A stretch of DNA of 12,973 nt, from positions 1-12,973 of the forward strand of contig JANWXA010000006.1 of assembly GCA_025055465.1 (NCBI GenBank), given 5' to 3'. This stretch comes from Candidatus Kapaibacterium sp. (GTDB lineage Bacteria; Bacteroidota; Ignavibacteria; Kapaibacteriales; HRBIN21). Shown in pieces: positions 1-7,004 of the stretch. The notes under the pieces are model-generated. The model was not told the DNA's origin. It was given only the letters and a program-made list of their open reading frames with translations, and ran no database searches. Each line of letters begins with the position of its first letter. The stretch's first letter is position 1. A program made the translations under genes and the position numbers.

Positions 1-617
1 TGCCACTGTCGGACTTTCCCGGACGTGAGCAAATGATGGAGGCCGTGGAGTATCTTCTCCAGAATGCCCTGCGGATGGTGCTCACGGTGCCTTCGCAGCT
101 TCACCGGGATAGCTTGCTGCGGGTTCGCGTCGTTTTAGCAAACAACATTACTGGACACGATGTCCCTACAGGTTCCATTTTCACCCGTCAAATGTGGTTG
201 GAGGTCCTCGTGCGGGAAGCGACCACAGGGCGGGTGCTTTACGAAAGCGGGACGCTGGATTCGTACAATGATCTACGCACCCTGCACAGCAGCGACGTAC
301 AGCAAGGAAGGGTACCGCTTGATACAGCGCTGGTACTCTTCAATGGAACTGCTTTGCGCAATGGGAAGCCAGCGTTTTTCTGGGAAGCTCAGGCGGTGGA
401 GTTCCGTACAATTCCTGCCTTTGACAGTCGCACGGCGGTGTACCGTATCCCGTCTCCTCCCGGAGGATGGCCTGGAGAATTAGAGCTGTCGGTGCGACTG
501 CGTTTCCGTGCCCTTCCTCCCTATCTGCTTCGAGCAATAGGTCTTGGTGAGCTTGCTGCGCGTCTCCCTATTTTCGATATGGAGCAGGAAATTCGCCGTG
601 TGCAGGTGCTGCCTTAA
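1..617 (+). CDS. Multihaem cytochrome c-like protein, C-terminal part (5' truncated)
   Basis: The reading frame is open from the left edge (first full codon at base 3) to TAA at 615-617, so the true start lies outside the window; the ATG at 33 is only an internal Met. About 205 residues are visible, beginning P-L-S-D-F-P-G-R-E-Q. The core contains N-N-I-T-G-H-D-V-P-T-G, then R-Q-M-W-L-E-V and L-Y-E-S-G. This pattern (GHxxPTG, then a beta-sandwich-like WLEV...SG segment) is what I associate with the C-terminal domain after the CxxCH repeats of multihaem cytochromes, where the GH histidine can be a distal haem ligand. No CxxCH lies inside the visible part. The partial codon before P ends in TG, which would fit a CxxCH-M-P sequence, but that is speculation. 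The likely role is periplasmic or extracytoplasmic electron transfer. The family call rests on motif recall, not on a haem motif, so confidence is moderate. Confidence 0.6.
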   Translation, partial: PLSDFPGREQMMEAVEYLLQNALRMVLTVPSQLHRDSLLRVRVVLANNITGHDVPTGSIFTRQMWLEVLVREATTGRVLYESGTLDSYNDLRTLHSSDVQQGRVPLDTALVLFNGTALRNGKPAFFWEAQAVEFRTIPAFDSRTAVYRIPSPPGGWPGELELSVRLRFRALPPYLLRAIGLGELAARLPIFDMEQEIRRVQVLP

Positions 618-623
618 TCCGGC

Positions 624-651
624 TTGAGCTTTCTGGTGAAAAGCGTAATTT
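624..651 (+). promoter_or_regulatory. Candidate sigma70-like promoter for rpsA
   Basis: TTGAGC (624-629) and TAATTT (646-651) are separated by 16 nt. The first matches the -35 consensus at 4 of 6 positions and the second matches the -10 consensus at 3 of 6. The position fits a promoter for rpsA with a leader of roughly 60 nt. Such matches are common by chance, and the primary sigma factor in this lineage may prefer other boxes, so this is only a candidate. Confidence 0.25.
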
Positions 652-660
652 GCAATGCTT

Positions 661-675
661 TTCCCGATTAGGGAA
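661..675 (+). other. Small hairpin in the rpsA leader
   Basis: TTCCC-GATTA-GGGAA forms a perfect 5-bp stem with a 5-nt loop, 43 nt before the rpsA ATG. In E. coli, S1 represses its own translation by binding structured leader RNA (established there, not in this lineage). A similar role here is conjecture, and the stem is short. Confidence 0.3.
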
Positions 676-718
676 GGTCAGCGCAGTGTATGTAGTACTG
701 GCGAAGCGAGCGTCCTGC

Positions 719-2698
719 ATGACGGATGCGACCAGTGGAAGTGCCCCAGTTACTGGGGCGTATCAGCGACAGCAGCTTGTGGAGGCACTGCTTGAGGGTA
801 GGGGACTTCCCACCAGCGTGGACGATACGCAGTTAGAGAGGCTTTATGAGAGCAGCCTTTCTCGGCTCCGGGAGGGTGAGTTGGTCAAGGGGCGGGTTGT
901 CGGTATCAGCAAGAACGAGGTCCTGATAGACATTGGAGCCAAATCTCTGGGGGTTGTACCGCGGCGGGAATTTAGCAGCGATCCCAAAGTGGGGGAGGAG
1001 GTGGAAGTATTCGTTGAAAAAGCCGAGGATAGAGAGGGGAGAGCTGTGCTCTCATGGCGTCGGGCCGAGCTCCATCGTGTCTGGGAGCGAGTACAGCAAC
1101 TCTATCGGGATCAAGAGACCGTGCAGGTTACCATCGCGCGGCGCGTTAAGGGAGGCTTTGTCGTAGACCTAATGGGCATGGAAGCATTTCTGCCAGGCTC
1201 TCAGGTAGATATTCGTCCAGTGCGCGACTTTGATGCGTGGCTGAACAAAACTATAGAGGTTCGGATTGTCAAGCTGAATCAACCTGGCGAGAATGTGGTT
1301 GTCAGCCGTAAAGTGCTGCTGGAAGATCAGATTGTCGAGCAGCGGCAGCGAATCTTGAGCCAGTTGGAACGTGGCTTGGTATTAGAGGGAACTGTCAAAG
1401 CCATCACGGACTTTGGGGTCTTCATTGATTTGGGTGGTGTGGATGGTTTAGTCCACATTACCGACCTCTCGTGGGGGCGAGTCAACCACCCCAGTGAGAT
1501 TGTGTCGCTGGACCAGCTTGTCAAGGTGGTGGTCCTGGACTTCGACGAGGAGAAAAGGCGGATTTCGCTAGGCATTAAGCAGCTTACTCCGCATCCGTGG
1601 GATACCATTGGCGATAAGTACCAGCCTGGAACGGTTGTACGGGGAAAGGTTGTCAGCATCACGGACTATGGTGCCTTTGTCGAAATCGAGAAAGGCATCG
1701 AGGGCCTGATCCACATTAGTGAGATGTCCTGGACTCAGCACATAAAGCATCCATCACAGGTGCTGTCGCTGGGCCAGATGGTAGAGGCCATGGTTTTGAG
1801 CATTGACAAGCAAGAGCGAAAGCTGGCATTGGGCCTCAAGCAACTGCAGCCGGATCCTTGGCAGGAACTGGTCAAAAAATATCCGGTAGGCTCGCGGCAC
1901 AAGGGTGTTGTGCGGAACATCACCAATTTTGGAGTCTTTGTTGAACTGGAACCGGGGGTGGAAGGGTTGGTACATGTAAGTGACCTTTCTTGGACGAAGA
2001 AAGTCCGTCATCCCGGGGAATTGGTTCGGCGGGGACAGGAGCTGGAGGTGGTTGTCTTGGGGGTTGATCCCGAACATAGGCGGATTGCTTTGGGCCATAA
2101 GCAGTTGCAGCCCGATCCGTGGGAGTACTTCGCTGAAAGATATAAGGTAGGAGCTGAAGCTGAGGGACGCATTCTGCGAATTCTGGAACGCGGGGTCATG
2201 GTAGAGCTTCCCGACGGTGTGGATGGCTACGTGCCAGCCTCGCAGCTTTCGTTTGCTCCAGTTGCCTCTATCCCAGAATATTTCCACGTGGGCGATCTCT
2301 TGCCGCTCAAAGTCGTGGAGCTCGATCGGGAGAACCGCAAGGTCGTGCTCTCTGTCGTAGAATATCTGCGTGATAAAGACCGGTCTGTGATAGATGCCTA
2401 TAATGCGCAGCATCCGGTACCCGGTGCCGAAAGATATGCCTTTGTGGAATCCGTCGCCTCTCCTACGGGGGTGGAGCCTTCAGAGCCAGCGCGCGAGGGG
2501 GTGATATCAAAACCAGCACCGGGGCGCCAGCGGAGGAAGGCTCCTCTACCGCGGCGGAAAACCGCCGGGGAAGCTCGCGGAGAACAGCCTGCTGCAGCAA
2601 CGGGGCCAGAAGCTGAAGCTGGGAGTCCTGCTGAGCCTATCCCATTTCACGGGACGACCGATAGGAGCTCGGAGGCGGGGCATCGCTCAGGAGAGTAG
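719..2698 (+). CDS. rpsA: 30S ribosomal protein S1 (six S1 domains plus basic tail)
   Basis: S1 binds mRNA on the 30S subunit and helps initiate translation. From the ATG at 719 the protein has 659 residues, with six S1/OB-fold repeats at about 53-115, 133-200, 219-289, 304-376, 391-463 and 478-548. Repeats 3-5 carry the canonical ITDFGVFI / ITDYGAFV / ITNFGVFV strands, then GLVHI/GLIHI/GLVHV and S-[DE]-[LM]-SW. Repeats 1, 2 and 6 are more diverged, as in typical S1, where the first two bind the ribosome. The linker K-Q-L-x-P-x-P-W recurs at 287-294, 374-381 and 461-468. Residues from about 560 to the end form a low-complexity tail rich in Pro, Ala, Glu and Arg, with basic patches such as R-Q-R-R-K and P-R-R-K; the whole is about 100 residues longer than an ordinary six-domain S1. 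The start at 719 is preferred over TTG 650 because the extension looks non-homologous. The gene converges on the minus-strand cassette with 20 nt between stops. Confidence 0.93.
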   Translation: MTDATSGSAPVTGAYQRQQLVEALLEGRGLPTSVDDTQLERLYESSLSRLREGELVKGRVVGISKNEVLIDIGAKSLGVVPRREFSSDPKVGEEVEVFVEKAEDREGRAVLSWRRAELHRVWERVQQLYRDQETVQVTIARRVKGGFVVDLMGMEAFLPGSQVDIRPVRDFDAWLNKTIEVRIVKLNQPGENVVVSRKVLLEDQIVEQRQRILSQLERGLVLEGTVKAITDFGVFIDLGGVDGLVHITDLSWGRVNHPSEIVSLDQLVKVVVLDFDEEKRRISLGIKQLTPHPWDTIGDKYQPGTVVRGKVVSITDYGAFVEIEKGIEGLIHISEMSWTQHIKHPSQVLSLGQMVEAMVLSIDKQERKLALGLKQLQPDPWQELVKKYPVGSRHKGVVRNITNFGVFVELEPGVEGLVHVSDLSWTKKVRHPGELVRRGQELEVVVLGVDPEHRRIALGHKQLQPDPWEYFAERYKVGAEAEGRILRILERGVMVELPDGVDGYVPASQLSFAPVASIPEYFHVGDLLPLKVVELDRENRKVVLSVVEYLRDKDRSVIDAYNAQHPVPGAERYAFVESVASPTGVEPSEPAREGVISKPAPGRQRRKAPLPRRKTAGEARGEQPAAATGPEAEAGSPAEPIPFHGTTDRSSEAGHRSGE

Positions 2699-2718
2699 GT
2701 GTGTGAACATAAGCGCTT

Positions 2719-4332
2719 TCAGTACCCAAAGCGGAACTCCAACGTACCCCAGAGTTGCTGGAGAGGAAAGTTCCCGCCAGTGCGGTTGAAATACCCCACA
2801 GTGAAGAAGCTTATTACGTTGGGCAGCCATTCTGCTGCCAGTTGCAGATGAAAGCGGCGTGTGTCGCTGCGTTTGCCTCGTAGGAAGCGATTGGGAGCCA
2901 GGACATCTCCATCTCCTCGGAGAACGTTACCCCCAACGTTACCGATTGGCAGCACAACCCCATTCCGGACCTCGGTTAGGAGTCTCCCATCTGGGCCGAG
3001 GAAATTTTCCCCGTGGCGCGTATAGTCAATGGAGGTGGTTAGGGTGATTCGCGGAGCGATCCAATATCGGAGCTGAAGTGCCCATCGGTCGCTGTTGGGC
3101 TGCATATCGTACCCCAGGGGGGCATTCAGGTGGGTCCAGGAGTTGACAATGGTGCGGTGTGTGAACACAAAGGGAGCGATGCGGACGTATTCTAATGCCA
3201 CTTGGAGGCCCATAGTGCTGATCGGGAGAAGTCCGACGGCACCGATTTGAAAAGCAAATTTGTTTGAATTGCCTGCTGTAGTTGTGTCAAAAAGTGTGGA
3301 GTAGTTGATGTCATCAACAAGTAGGGTACCGTACAGGAGTGATCCTTGCCGGGGACGGAGAGCCATCTCCAGTGCTAATAGCGAATTATCTTGATTGCTC
3401 TTCTCAGTGGTTTGTAAGCCGGCAGAGACAAAGAAGGCGAGTGGATTCAGGTATGAAAAATCCAGACCTCGTCCGGAGTAAACGATCATGTCGTAAAGTG
3501 CAAAGCTGAGCCCTGGCATTGGCTCCCAACCGATTCGGTGGAGAGCTATGTACTTAGAACGAACCGGTAGGCCTGCTGTATCTGTTCCCTCTGCTGAAGC
3601 ATGGAGGTAAGAAAAACGAACGTGATTGTGCACGAGGTCGAGCAGCAGCCCATCCAGCATCGGGGCTTGCGGGGAAAGGATCAGGTTGTCTATGGGACTG
3701 TAGCCGATACTGAGAGCCTCGCGTCCGAAGCGCACGCGTGCTTTGCCCCATCGAAGCTGTACATACCCTGCATAGCGATCAAAGTACCGTCGTGCCTCGA
3801 TAGAAAATTTCAAAGTCCGTCCCAAGCTGGGATCTACCCGGGCGGCGGCCTCCGGTATCCCAGCCAGGCGCGCACCGTTGGAAACATCGAGAAACCCCTC
3901 AGCGTGTTTTCCATACCGGAAAAATGCCTGAATGCCCAGGCGCGCCAGCAGGAATGAGGAACTGGTGTCGCCGTATCGAATGTGTCCCCCACGGCTCATG
4001 AAGCTGAGGTTTGCTATGAGGTGAAAAAGACTGTCAGAGACAGTAGCTAAGAATCGGTGTCGCCCGATGTTGGGGAAAAGTTGAAAGCCAGCATGTGGAG
4101 GTGAGTTGTGCCAGGCGGCATAAGGGGGCTGTTCGACGCTGGGTAAAAGTTCCGGGAGCCCTGCCAAGGGGGCTGGCCACAGCACGATCTGCTGTAAAGG
4201 GATGGAATCCTGAAGTACACGACGGAAAGCCAGCCCTAAGGTCCATGGGTCAGAAAGGGGGTCTGCATTCTGGGCAAACAGTCGAACGACGGCAATGCCC
4301 AGAATCAGGCACATCCGTAGAGTCCAGCTCAT
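2719..4332 (-). CDS. Outer-membrane beta-barrel, Wzi-like capsule/exopolysaccharide protein
   Basis: This is a 537-residue protein from the preferred ATG at 4332; an alternative ATG at 4344 adds M-P-I-F. Residues 1-20 look like a Sec signal peptide (hydrophobic L-I-L-G-I-A-V-V, probable cleavage L-F-A/Q). The rest is rich in alternating aromatic/hydrophobic and polar segments with many Arg, Tyr and Gly, and it ends in R-F-G-Y, the terminal aromatic expected for an outer-membrane barrel. The S-R-G-G-H-I-R-Y-G segment near residue 113 and the Y-L-N-P-L-A-F-F segment resemble Wzi-type capsule assembly proteins, which bind surface polysaccharide in the outer membrane. The stop of the upstream sugar oxidoreductase overlaps this start as ATGA (4329-4332), suggesting translational coupling and favouring the 4332 start. 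The family call combines fold features with genomic context; another outer-membrane channel is possible. Confidence 0.62.
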   Translation of the reverse strand: MSWTLRMCLILGIAVVRLFAQNADPLSDPWTLGLAFRRVLQDSIPLQQIVLWPAPLAGLPELLPSVEQPPYAAWHNSPPHAGFQLFPNIGRHRFLATVSDSLFHLIANLSFMSRGGHIRYGDTSSSFLLARLGIQAFFRYGKHAEGFLDVSNGARLAGIPEAAARVDPSLGRTLKFSIEARRYFDRYAGYVQLRWGKARVRFGREALSIGYSPIDNLILSPQAPMLDGLLLDLVHNHVRFSYLHASAEGTDTAGLPVRSKYIALHRIGWEPMPGLSFALYDMIVYSGRGLDFSYLNPLAFFVSAGLQTTEKSNQDNSLLALEMALRPRQGSLLYGTLLVDDINYSTLFDTTTAGNSNKFAFQIGAVGLLPISTMGLQVALEYVRIAPFVFTHRTIVNSWTHLNAPLGYDMQPNSDRWALQLRYWIAPRITLTTSIDYTRHGENFLGPDGRLLTEVRNGVVLPIGNVGGNVLRGDGDVLAPNRFLRGKRSDTRRFHLQLAAEWLPNVISFFTVGYFNRTGGNFPLQQLWGTLEFRFGY

Positions 4333-5372
4333 GAAGATAGGCATAAAGAGGTGCTGTAGGTGACATGCTCCGGCTGTAAGCGGACCTGTTTCCCGTGGTA
4401 GACCAGAGATTCCTCCGCAGCCTCCATTAGAGCTACGACGGCGCGTCCAAGAAGGCCGTCACTAATGGGGCGCTGGCCTGTCCGGATACATGCCGTGAAG
4501 TGTTGAACAACGCGGGCGAGAGCCTCCTGATTTGGCAACGGTGGAGCATACATTTGCCCAGCACGGTACTGTACCCTGAGCTGTTCTTCGCCTTCTTTTG
4601 AAGCAATCTCTACACCGCGGTCGTAAATGCGGATTTTCTCGCTGGTTTCCATGTCATCGTAGATAGCCATGCGGCGGGAGCCGCCAATACAAATAGTACG
4701 TAGCTTGACTGGCGAAAGCCAGTTGACGTGGAAGTGGGCAAGGAAGGGGCTGTCGTAATGTATCGTGACGTATGCGAGGTTTTCCAGCTCGTAGTAGTGG
4801 CGTATACCGACGGCGGAAACAGTGATCGGGGGTTCCTCAATCAGGTACAGGAGAATAGAGGCGTCGTGTGAGGCCAAGTCCCAGATGACGTTGACGTCGG
4901 GCTGGAAAAGGCCCAAGTTGGCCCGAATGGAGTCAAAGTATAGCGGCTCACCCAGTTCCCCGCATAGGAGCAGCTCTTTGAGCTTTTGTACAGCGTCTGT
5001 GAAGAGGAAAGTGTGATCCACCATCAAAATGCGTCCCTTCGTTTCTGCGAGAGCAATCAATTCTGTTGCTTCACAGGTACGCCGCGTCAACGGTTTCTCA
5101 ATCAGGACATGTTTCCCATGCTGAAGAGCGGTACGGGCCAATTCGAAATGGGAGGCTACTGGGGTTGCAATGGCAACGGCATGGACGGCGGGATCTGTCA
5201 ACGCTGTTTTCGGGGAGGACGTTGTCCGTATCCAGCGAAAGCGCTGACGGACTGCTTCCAGGCGGCGTTCATCAATATCACAGGCAATCACAGTCTCTAC
5301 TTCCGGGGACTGGAGGAAGTTGCGAATTAGGTTGGGTCCCCAGTATCCGCAGCCCAAAACGGCGACAACCAT
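4329..5372 (-). CDS. Gfo/Idh/MocA-family NAD-dependent sugar oxidoreductase
   Basis: This 347-residue cytoplasmic enzyme probably oxidises or reduces a (nucleotide) sugar. The N-terminal Rossmann fold shows G-C-G-Y-W-G at 7-12 and acidic D32 after the second strand, which points to NAD rather than NADP. E-K-P at 92-94 holds the conserved catalytic-site lysine (K93). The W-D-L-A-S-H-D motif at about 164-170 supplies the usual Asp and His of the C-terminal alpha/beta domain. The R-A-N-L-G-L-F-Q-P-D-V-N segment before it, and the later D-D-M-E...Y-D-R-G-V, resemble the WlbA/WbpB branch that acts on UDP-GlcNAc-type uronates in surface-glycan synthesis. That substrate is inference. The start ATG lies 4 nt after the stop of the upstream sugar transferase, and its stop overlaps the next gene as ATGA, so the three genes almost certainly form one operon. 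Confidence 0.88.
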   Translation of the reverse strand: MVVAVLGCGYWGPNLIRNFLQSPEVETVIACDIDERRLEAVRQRFRWIRTTSSPKTALTDPAVHAVAIATPVASHFELARTALQHGKHVLIEKPLTRRTCEATELIALAETKGRILMVDHTFLFTDAVQKLKELLLCGELGEPLYFDSIRANLGLFQPDVNVIWDLASHDASILLYLIEEPPITVSAVGIRHYYELENLAYVTIHYDSPFLAHFHVNWLSPVKLRTICIGGSRRMAIYDDMETSEKIRIYDRGVEIASKEGEEQLRVQYRAGQMYAPPLPNQEALARVVQHFTACIRTGQRPISDGLLGRAVVALMEAAEESLVYHGKQVRLQPEHVTYSTSLCLSS

Positions 5373-5376
5373 ATCT

Positions 5377-6804
5377 CTATCCGTTTTGCCCTCGGAGCAT
5401 ATACGGAATAGTTTTCAGCGCGATGTACAGATCCAGCCATGGCGAGGCATTCTGCACGTAGTAAATATCCAGCAAGAGCATCTGGGCAAAGGTGTGCGAG
5501 CGGTCAGAAATTTGCCATAGCCCCGTACAGCCTGGGGCAATCTGGTGTCGCCATGGTTGCCACTCTGGGAAGTGGCTTGCTTCTTCCGGCAGCAAGGGGC
5601 GGGGCCCAACCAGAGTCATATCTCCACGCACGACGTTCCACAGTTGGGGCAACTCGTCTAAGCTCCACCGGCGCAGCCAGCGCCCGATACGGGTCAAGCG
5701 GCTCTGAGGGATAATCTTACCCAGAGGCTTATTTGTGTGAATGTGCTCTTGTATCCGTTGTTTCCATTCCCGATAAGCTGCTTCCCCTACCTGCATTGTG
5801 CGGAACTTGTACATCCAGAAGTGCTTTCCGTGGCGGCCGACGCGTTGTTGGCGGTGCATCACCGGTCCGGGAGAATCCAGCTTGATTGCCAGAGCAATAA
5901 TCAGGAAAAAGGGCAAAAGGAGAACCAGAGCAAATAGAGCAACAGCGAGGTCAGTTATGCGCTTCAAAAGGAGAAAGAGGCGCCGGGTTTCCACGCCCGA
6001 AAGGGATAGAAAGCGTAGCCCTGCGATGTCCTCCATCATGCGCTCCGGGATAAGCGTGGGATAGAGCTCCGCTATAATGGATGCCGTTGCCCCGGCTCGT
6101 CCCCAGGCGGCTGCAGAGTCGAGTAGTTCTTGGGGCGTGAGGTTCGGTTCTGCGTAAATGATGTGCTCAATGGGTACGGTAATGACAGGGCTCCTCCACG
6201 AACCCAGCACACGGTAACCGTTGAGTACAGGGGTTCCGGGGGGGAGAGAATCGCTCAAAAAGCCTACTACTCGGTGGTCATGAGTGCTGTCAACCAGGAG
6301 GCACTCGGCAACATAGCAGGCTAAAGTGCTGGTGCCTACAATTGCCGTACGGCGTTGGAGCCGCTCACGCCGAAGGAGGGTACGGTACAGGAGCCAAAAG
6401 AGCCCCAGGCGCCACCAGCCCAGTAGGAACAGTCCTGCCACGAGAGTTGTTCCTGTAATGAGGCGGCTGTCTAACCAGTGTGGAGGACGGAGGAAAAAGG
6501 CAATGACAGCAAACCCAACAAGAGCGTAGAAAGCGGAGCGCAATAGTAACACTACGTGCCGTAGTGGTGAGCGGATAACACGGTGCTTGTACAAACCATG
6601 GTGCTGCAGGATGAGCAACCATACAAGTCCGAATCCGGCAAATGCCAGCCAGGGTTCCCCCTGGTGCAGAAGAGTCCAAGCATCGGGACGGCCAAATCCA
6701 TGGGCTAAGACGGCAACTGCTGCTCCGTAACCTCCGAGCATACAGAGATAATCTCCCGCTGCCAGTATCAGCTTGTATGTGGGGTAGCGTGGAAAAAGCC
6801 TCAT
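5377..6804 (-). CDS. Polyprenyl-phosphate sugar-1-phosphate transferase (WcaJ/exopolysaccharide priming type)
   Basis: This integral membrane enzyme starts an exopolysaccharide or O-antigen repeat unit by moving a sugar-1-phosphate from a nucleotide sugar onto undecaprenyl phosphate. From ATG 6804 it has 475 residues. Hydrophobic segments lie near 11-35, 50-68, 84-105 and 115-142. A Rossmann-like CoA-binding-type region follows (about 152-275, with A-I-V-G-T at 154-158). A further hydrophobic helix spans about 284-307, and then the bacterial sugar transferase domain. Signature elements are K-R-x-x-D at 281-285, S-P-G-P at 311-314, Y-K-F-R-T-M at 332-337, S-L-D-E-L-P-Q-L-W-N at 381-390, G-D-M-T-L-V-G-P-R-P at 394-403 and P-G-C-T-G-L-W-Q at 424-431. 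The frame is open upstream to 7035, but the extra 77 residues are polar, His/Arg/Thr-rich and unlike the family's membrane start, so 6804 is chosen. It is the first gene of the leftward cassette. Confidence 0.92.
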   Translation of the reverse strand: MRLFPRYPTYKLILAAGDYLCMLGGYGAAVAVLAHGFGRPDAWTLLHQGEPWLAFAGFGLVWLLILQHHGLYKHRVIRSPLRHVVLLLRSAFYALVGFAVIAFFLRPPHWLDSRLITGTTLVAGLFLLGWWRLGLFWLLYRTLLRRERLQRRTAIVGTSTLACYVAECLLVDSTHDHRVVGFLSDSLPPGTPVLNGYRVLGSWRSPVITVPIEHIIYAEPNLTPQELLDSAAAWGRAGATASIIAELYPTLIPERMMEDIAGLRFLSLSGVETRRLFLLLKRITDLAVALFALVLLLPFFLIIALAIKLDSPGPVMHRQQRVGRHGKHFWMYKFRTMQVGEAAYREWKQRIQEHIHTNKPLGKIIPQSRLTRIGRWLRRWSLDELPQLWNVVRGDMTLVGPRPLLPEEASHFPEWQPWRHQIAPGCTGLWQISDRSHTFAQMLLLDIYYVQNASPWLDLYIALKTIPYMLRGQNG

Positions 6805-6874
6805 AAGACTTTTTATGGTCTGGCTGGCCACAGTTCCATGAGTTCTGCGTGTCCGACAGCCCCCGCCTTCCCTA

Positions 6875-6886
6875 GCATCATGATGC
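6875..6886. repeat. 12-bp perfect palindrome GCATCATGATGC
   Basis: This perfect inverted repeat with no spacer lies 71 nt upstream of the sugar transferase start, inside the divergent spacer. It has the size and symmetry of a dimeric-regulator half-site pair. A 12-bp palindrome is expected a few times by chance in 13 kb, so function is uncertain. Confidence 0.35.
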
Positions 6887-6924
6887 GAGCGCAAATTAGC
6901 AAAAAAGCTGGCATGTGTAGACCT

Positions 6925-6942
6925 GTGGCTGTCGTCAGCCAC
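6925..6942. repeat. Hairpin/dyad GTGGCTG-TCGT-CAGCCAC
   Basis: This perfect 7-bp inverted repeat has a 4-nt spacer. On the minus strand it begins 4 nt after the end of the TATAAT candidate, so it would cover the predicted transcription start of the glycan cassette. It could be an operator or a 5'-end RNA hairpin. It is not followed directly by a T-run, so it is not an intrinsic terminator. Confidence 0.45.
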
Positions 6943-6946
6943 GACC

Positions 6947-6952
6947 ATTATA
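6947..6952 (-). promoter_or_regulatory. Candidate -10 box (TATAAT) for the glycan cassette
   Basis: This is an exact TATAAT hexamer read on the minus strand, about 140 nt upstream of the chosen sugar transferase start. The best -35-like element is TTGGGG with a long 19-nt spacer (TTG matches only). This makes it a plausible but weak promoter, with a leader of about 130-140 nt. Confidence 0.35.
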
Positions 6953-6996
6953 TCTGCAGTAGCATTGCCCTCCCCAACGTAGCGACAGCTTAGCCG

Positions 6997-7004
6997 TAAA
7001 TTTG
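6997..7004 (+). promoter_or_regulatory. Candidate Bacteroidota-type -7 box (TAAATTTG)
   Basis: TAAATTTG matches the TAnnTTTG -7 consensus known from Bacteroides sigma-ABfr promoters and lies 48 nt before the ferredoxin ATG. I do not see a matching -33 TTTG/TTG at the usual 19-21 nt spacing, so this is a half-promoter at best. Confidence 0.25.

Larger units (their letters stand above)
618..718 (+). other. Intergenic leader upstream of rpsA
   Basis: This is a 101-nt spacer between the cytochrome stop and the preferred rpsA start. The rpsA frame is open back to a TTG at 650, but the 23 extra residues (M-Q-C-F-S-R-L-G...) look non-homologous and include two cysteines, so I treat this stretch as untranslated leader. 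It holds a candidate sigma70-like promoter (624-651) and a small hairpin (661-675), listed separately. No obvious Shine-Dalgarno precedes the ATG at 719; the preceding bases are GCGAGCGTCCTGC. Confidence 0.5.

Noticed and set aside
1..12. TGCCAC at the left edge read as Cys-His of a haem motif
   Set aside because: That reading is in frame 1, which reaches a stop within a dozen codons; the coding frame is the one starting at base 3.
650..718. TTG-initiated 23-residue N-terminal extension of S1
   Set aside because: It lacks resemblance to S1 N-termini, uses a rare start codon, and overlaps the hairpin leader; the ATG at 719 is more plausible.
1754..2413. 219-codon open frame antisense to rpsA
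   Set aside because: It lies wholly opposite well-conserved S1 repeats, has no recognisable motif, and its apparent repetition mirrors the S1 repeats on the other strand.
5066..5461. 131-codon plus-strand frame opposite the Gfo/Idh/MocA gene and its junction with the sugar transferase
   Set aside because: It is antisense to the Rossmann domain and the end of the transferase domain; no coding character or start signal.
6901..6942. Intrinsic terminator or attenuator on the minus strand (hairpin plus T6)
   Set aside because: The T6 tract is 18 nt away from the 7-bp hairpin; an intrinsic terminator needs the T-run directly after the stem.
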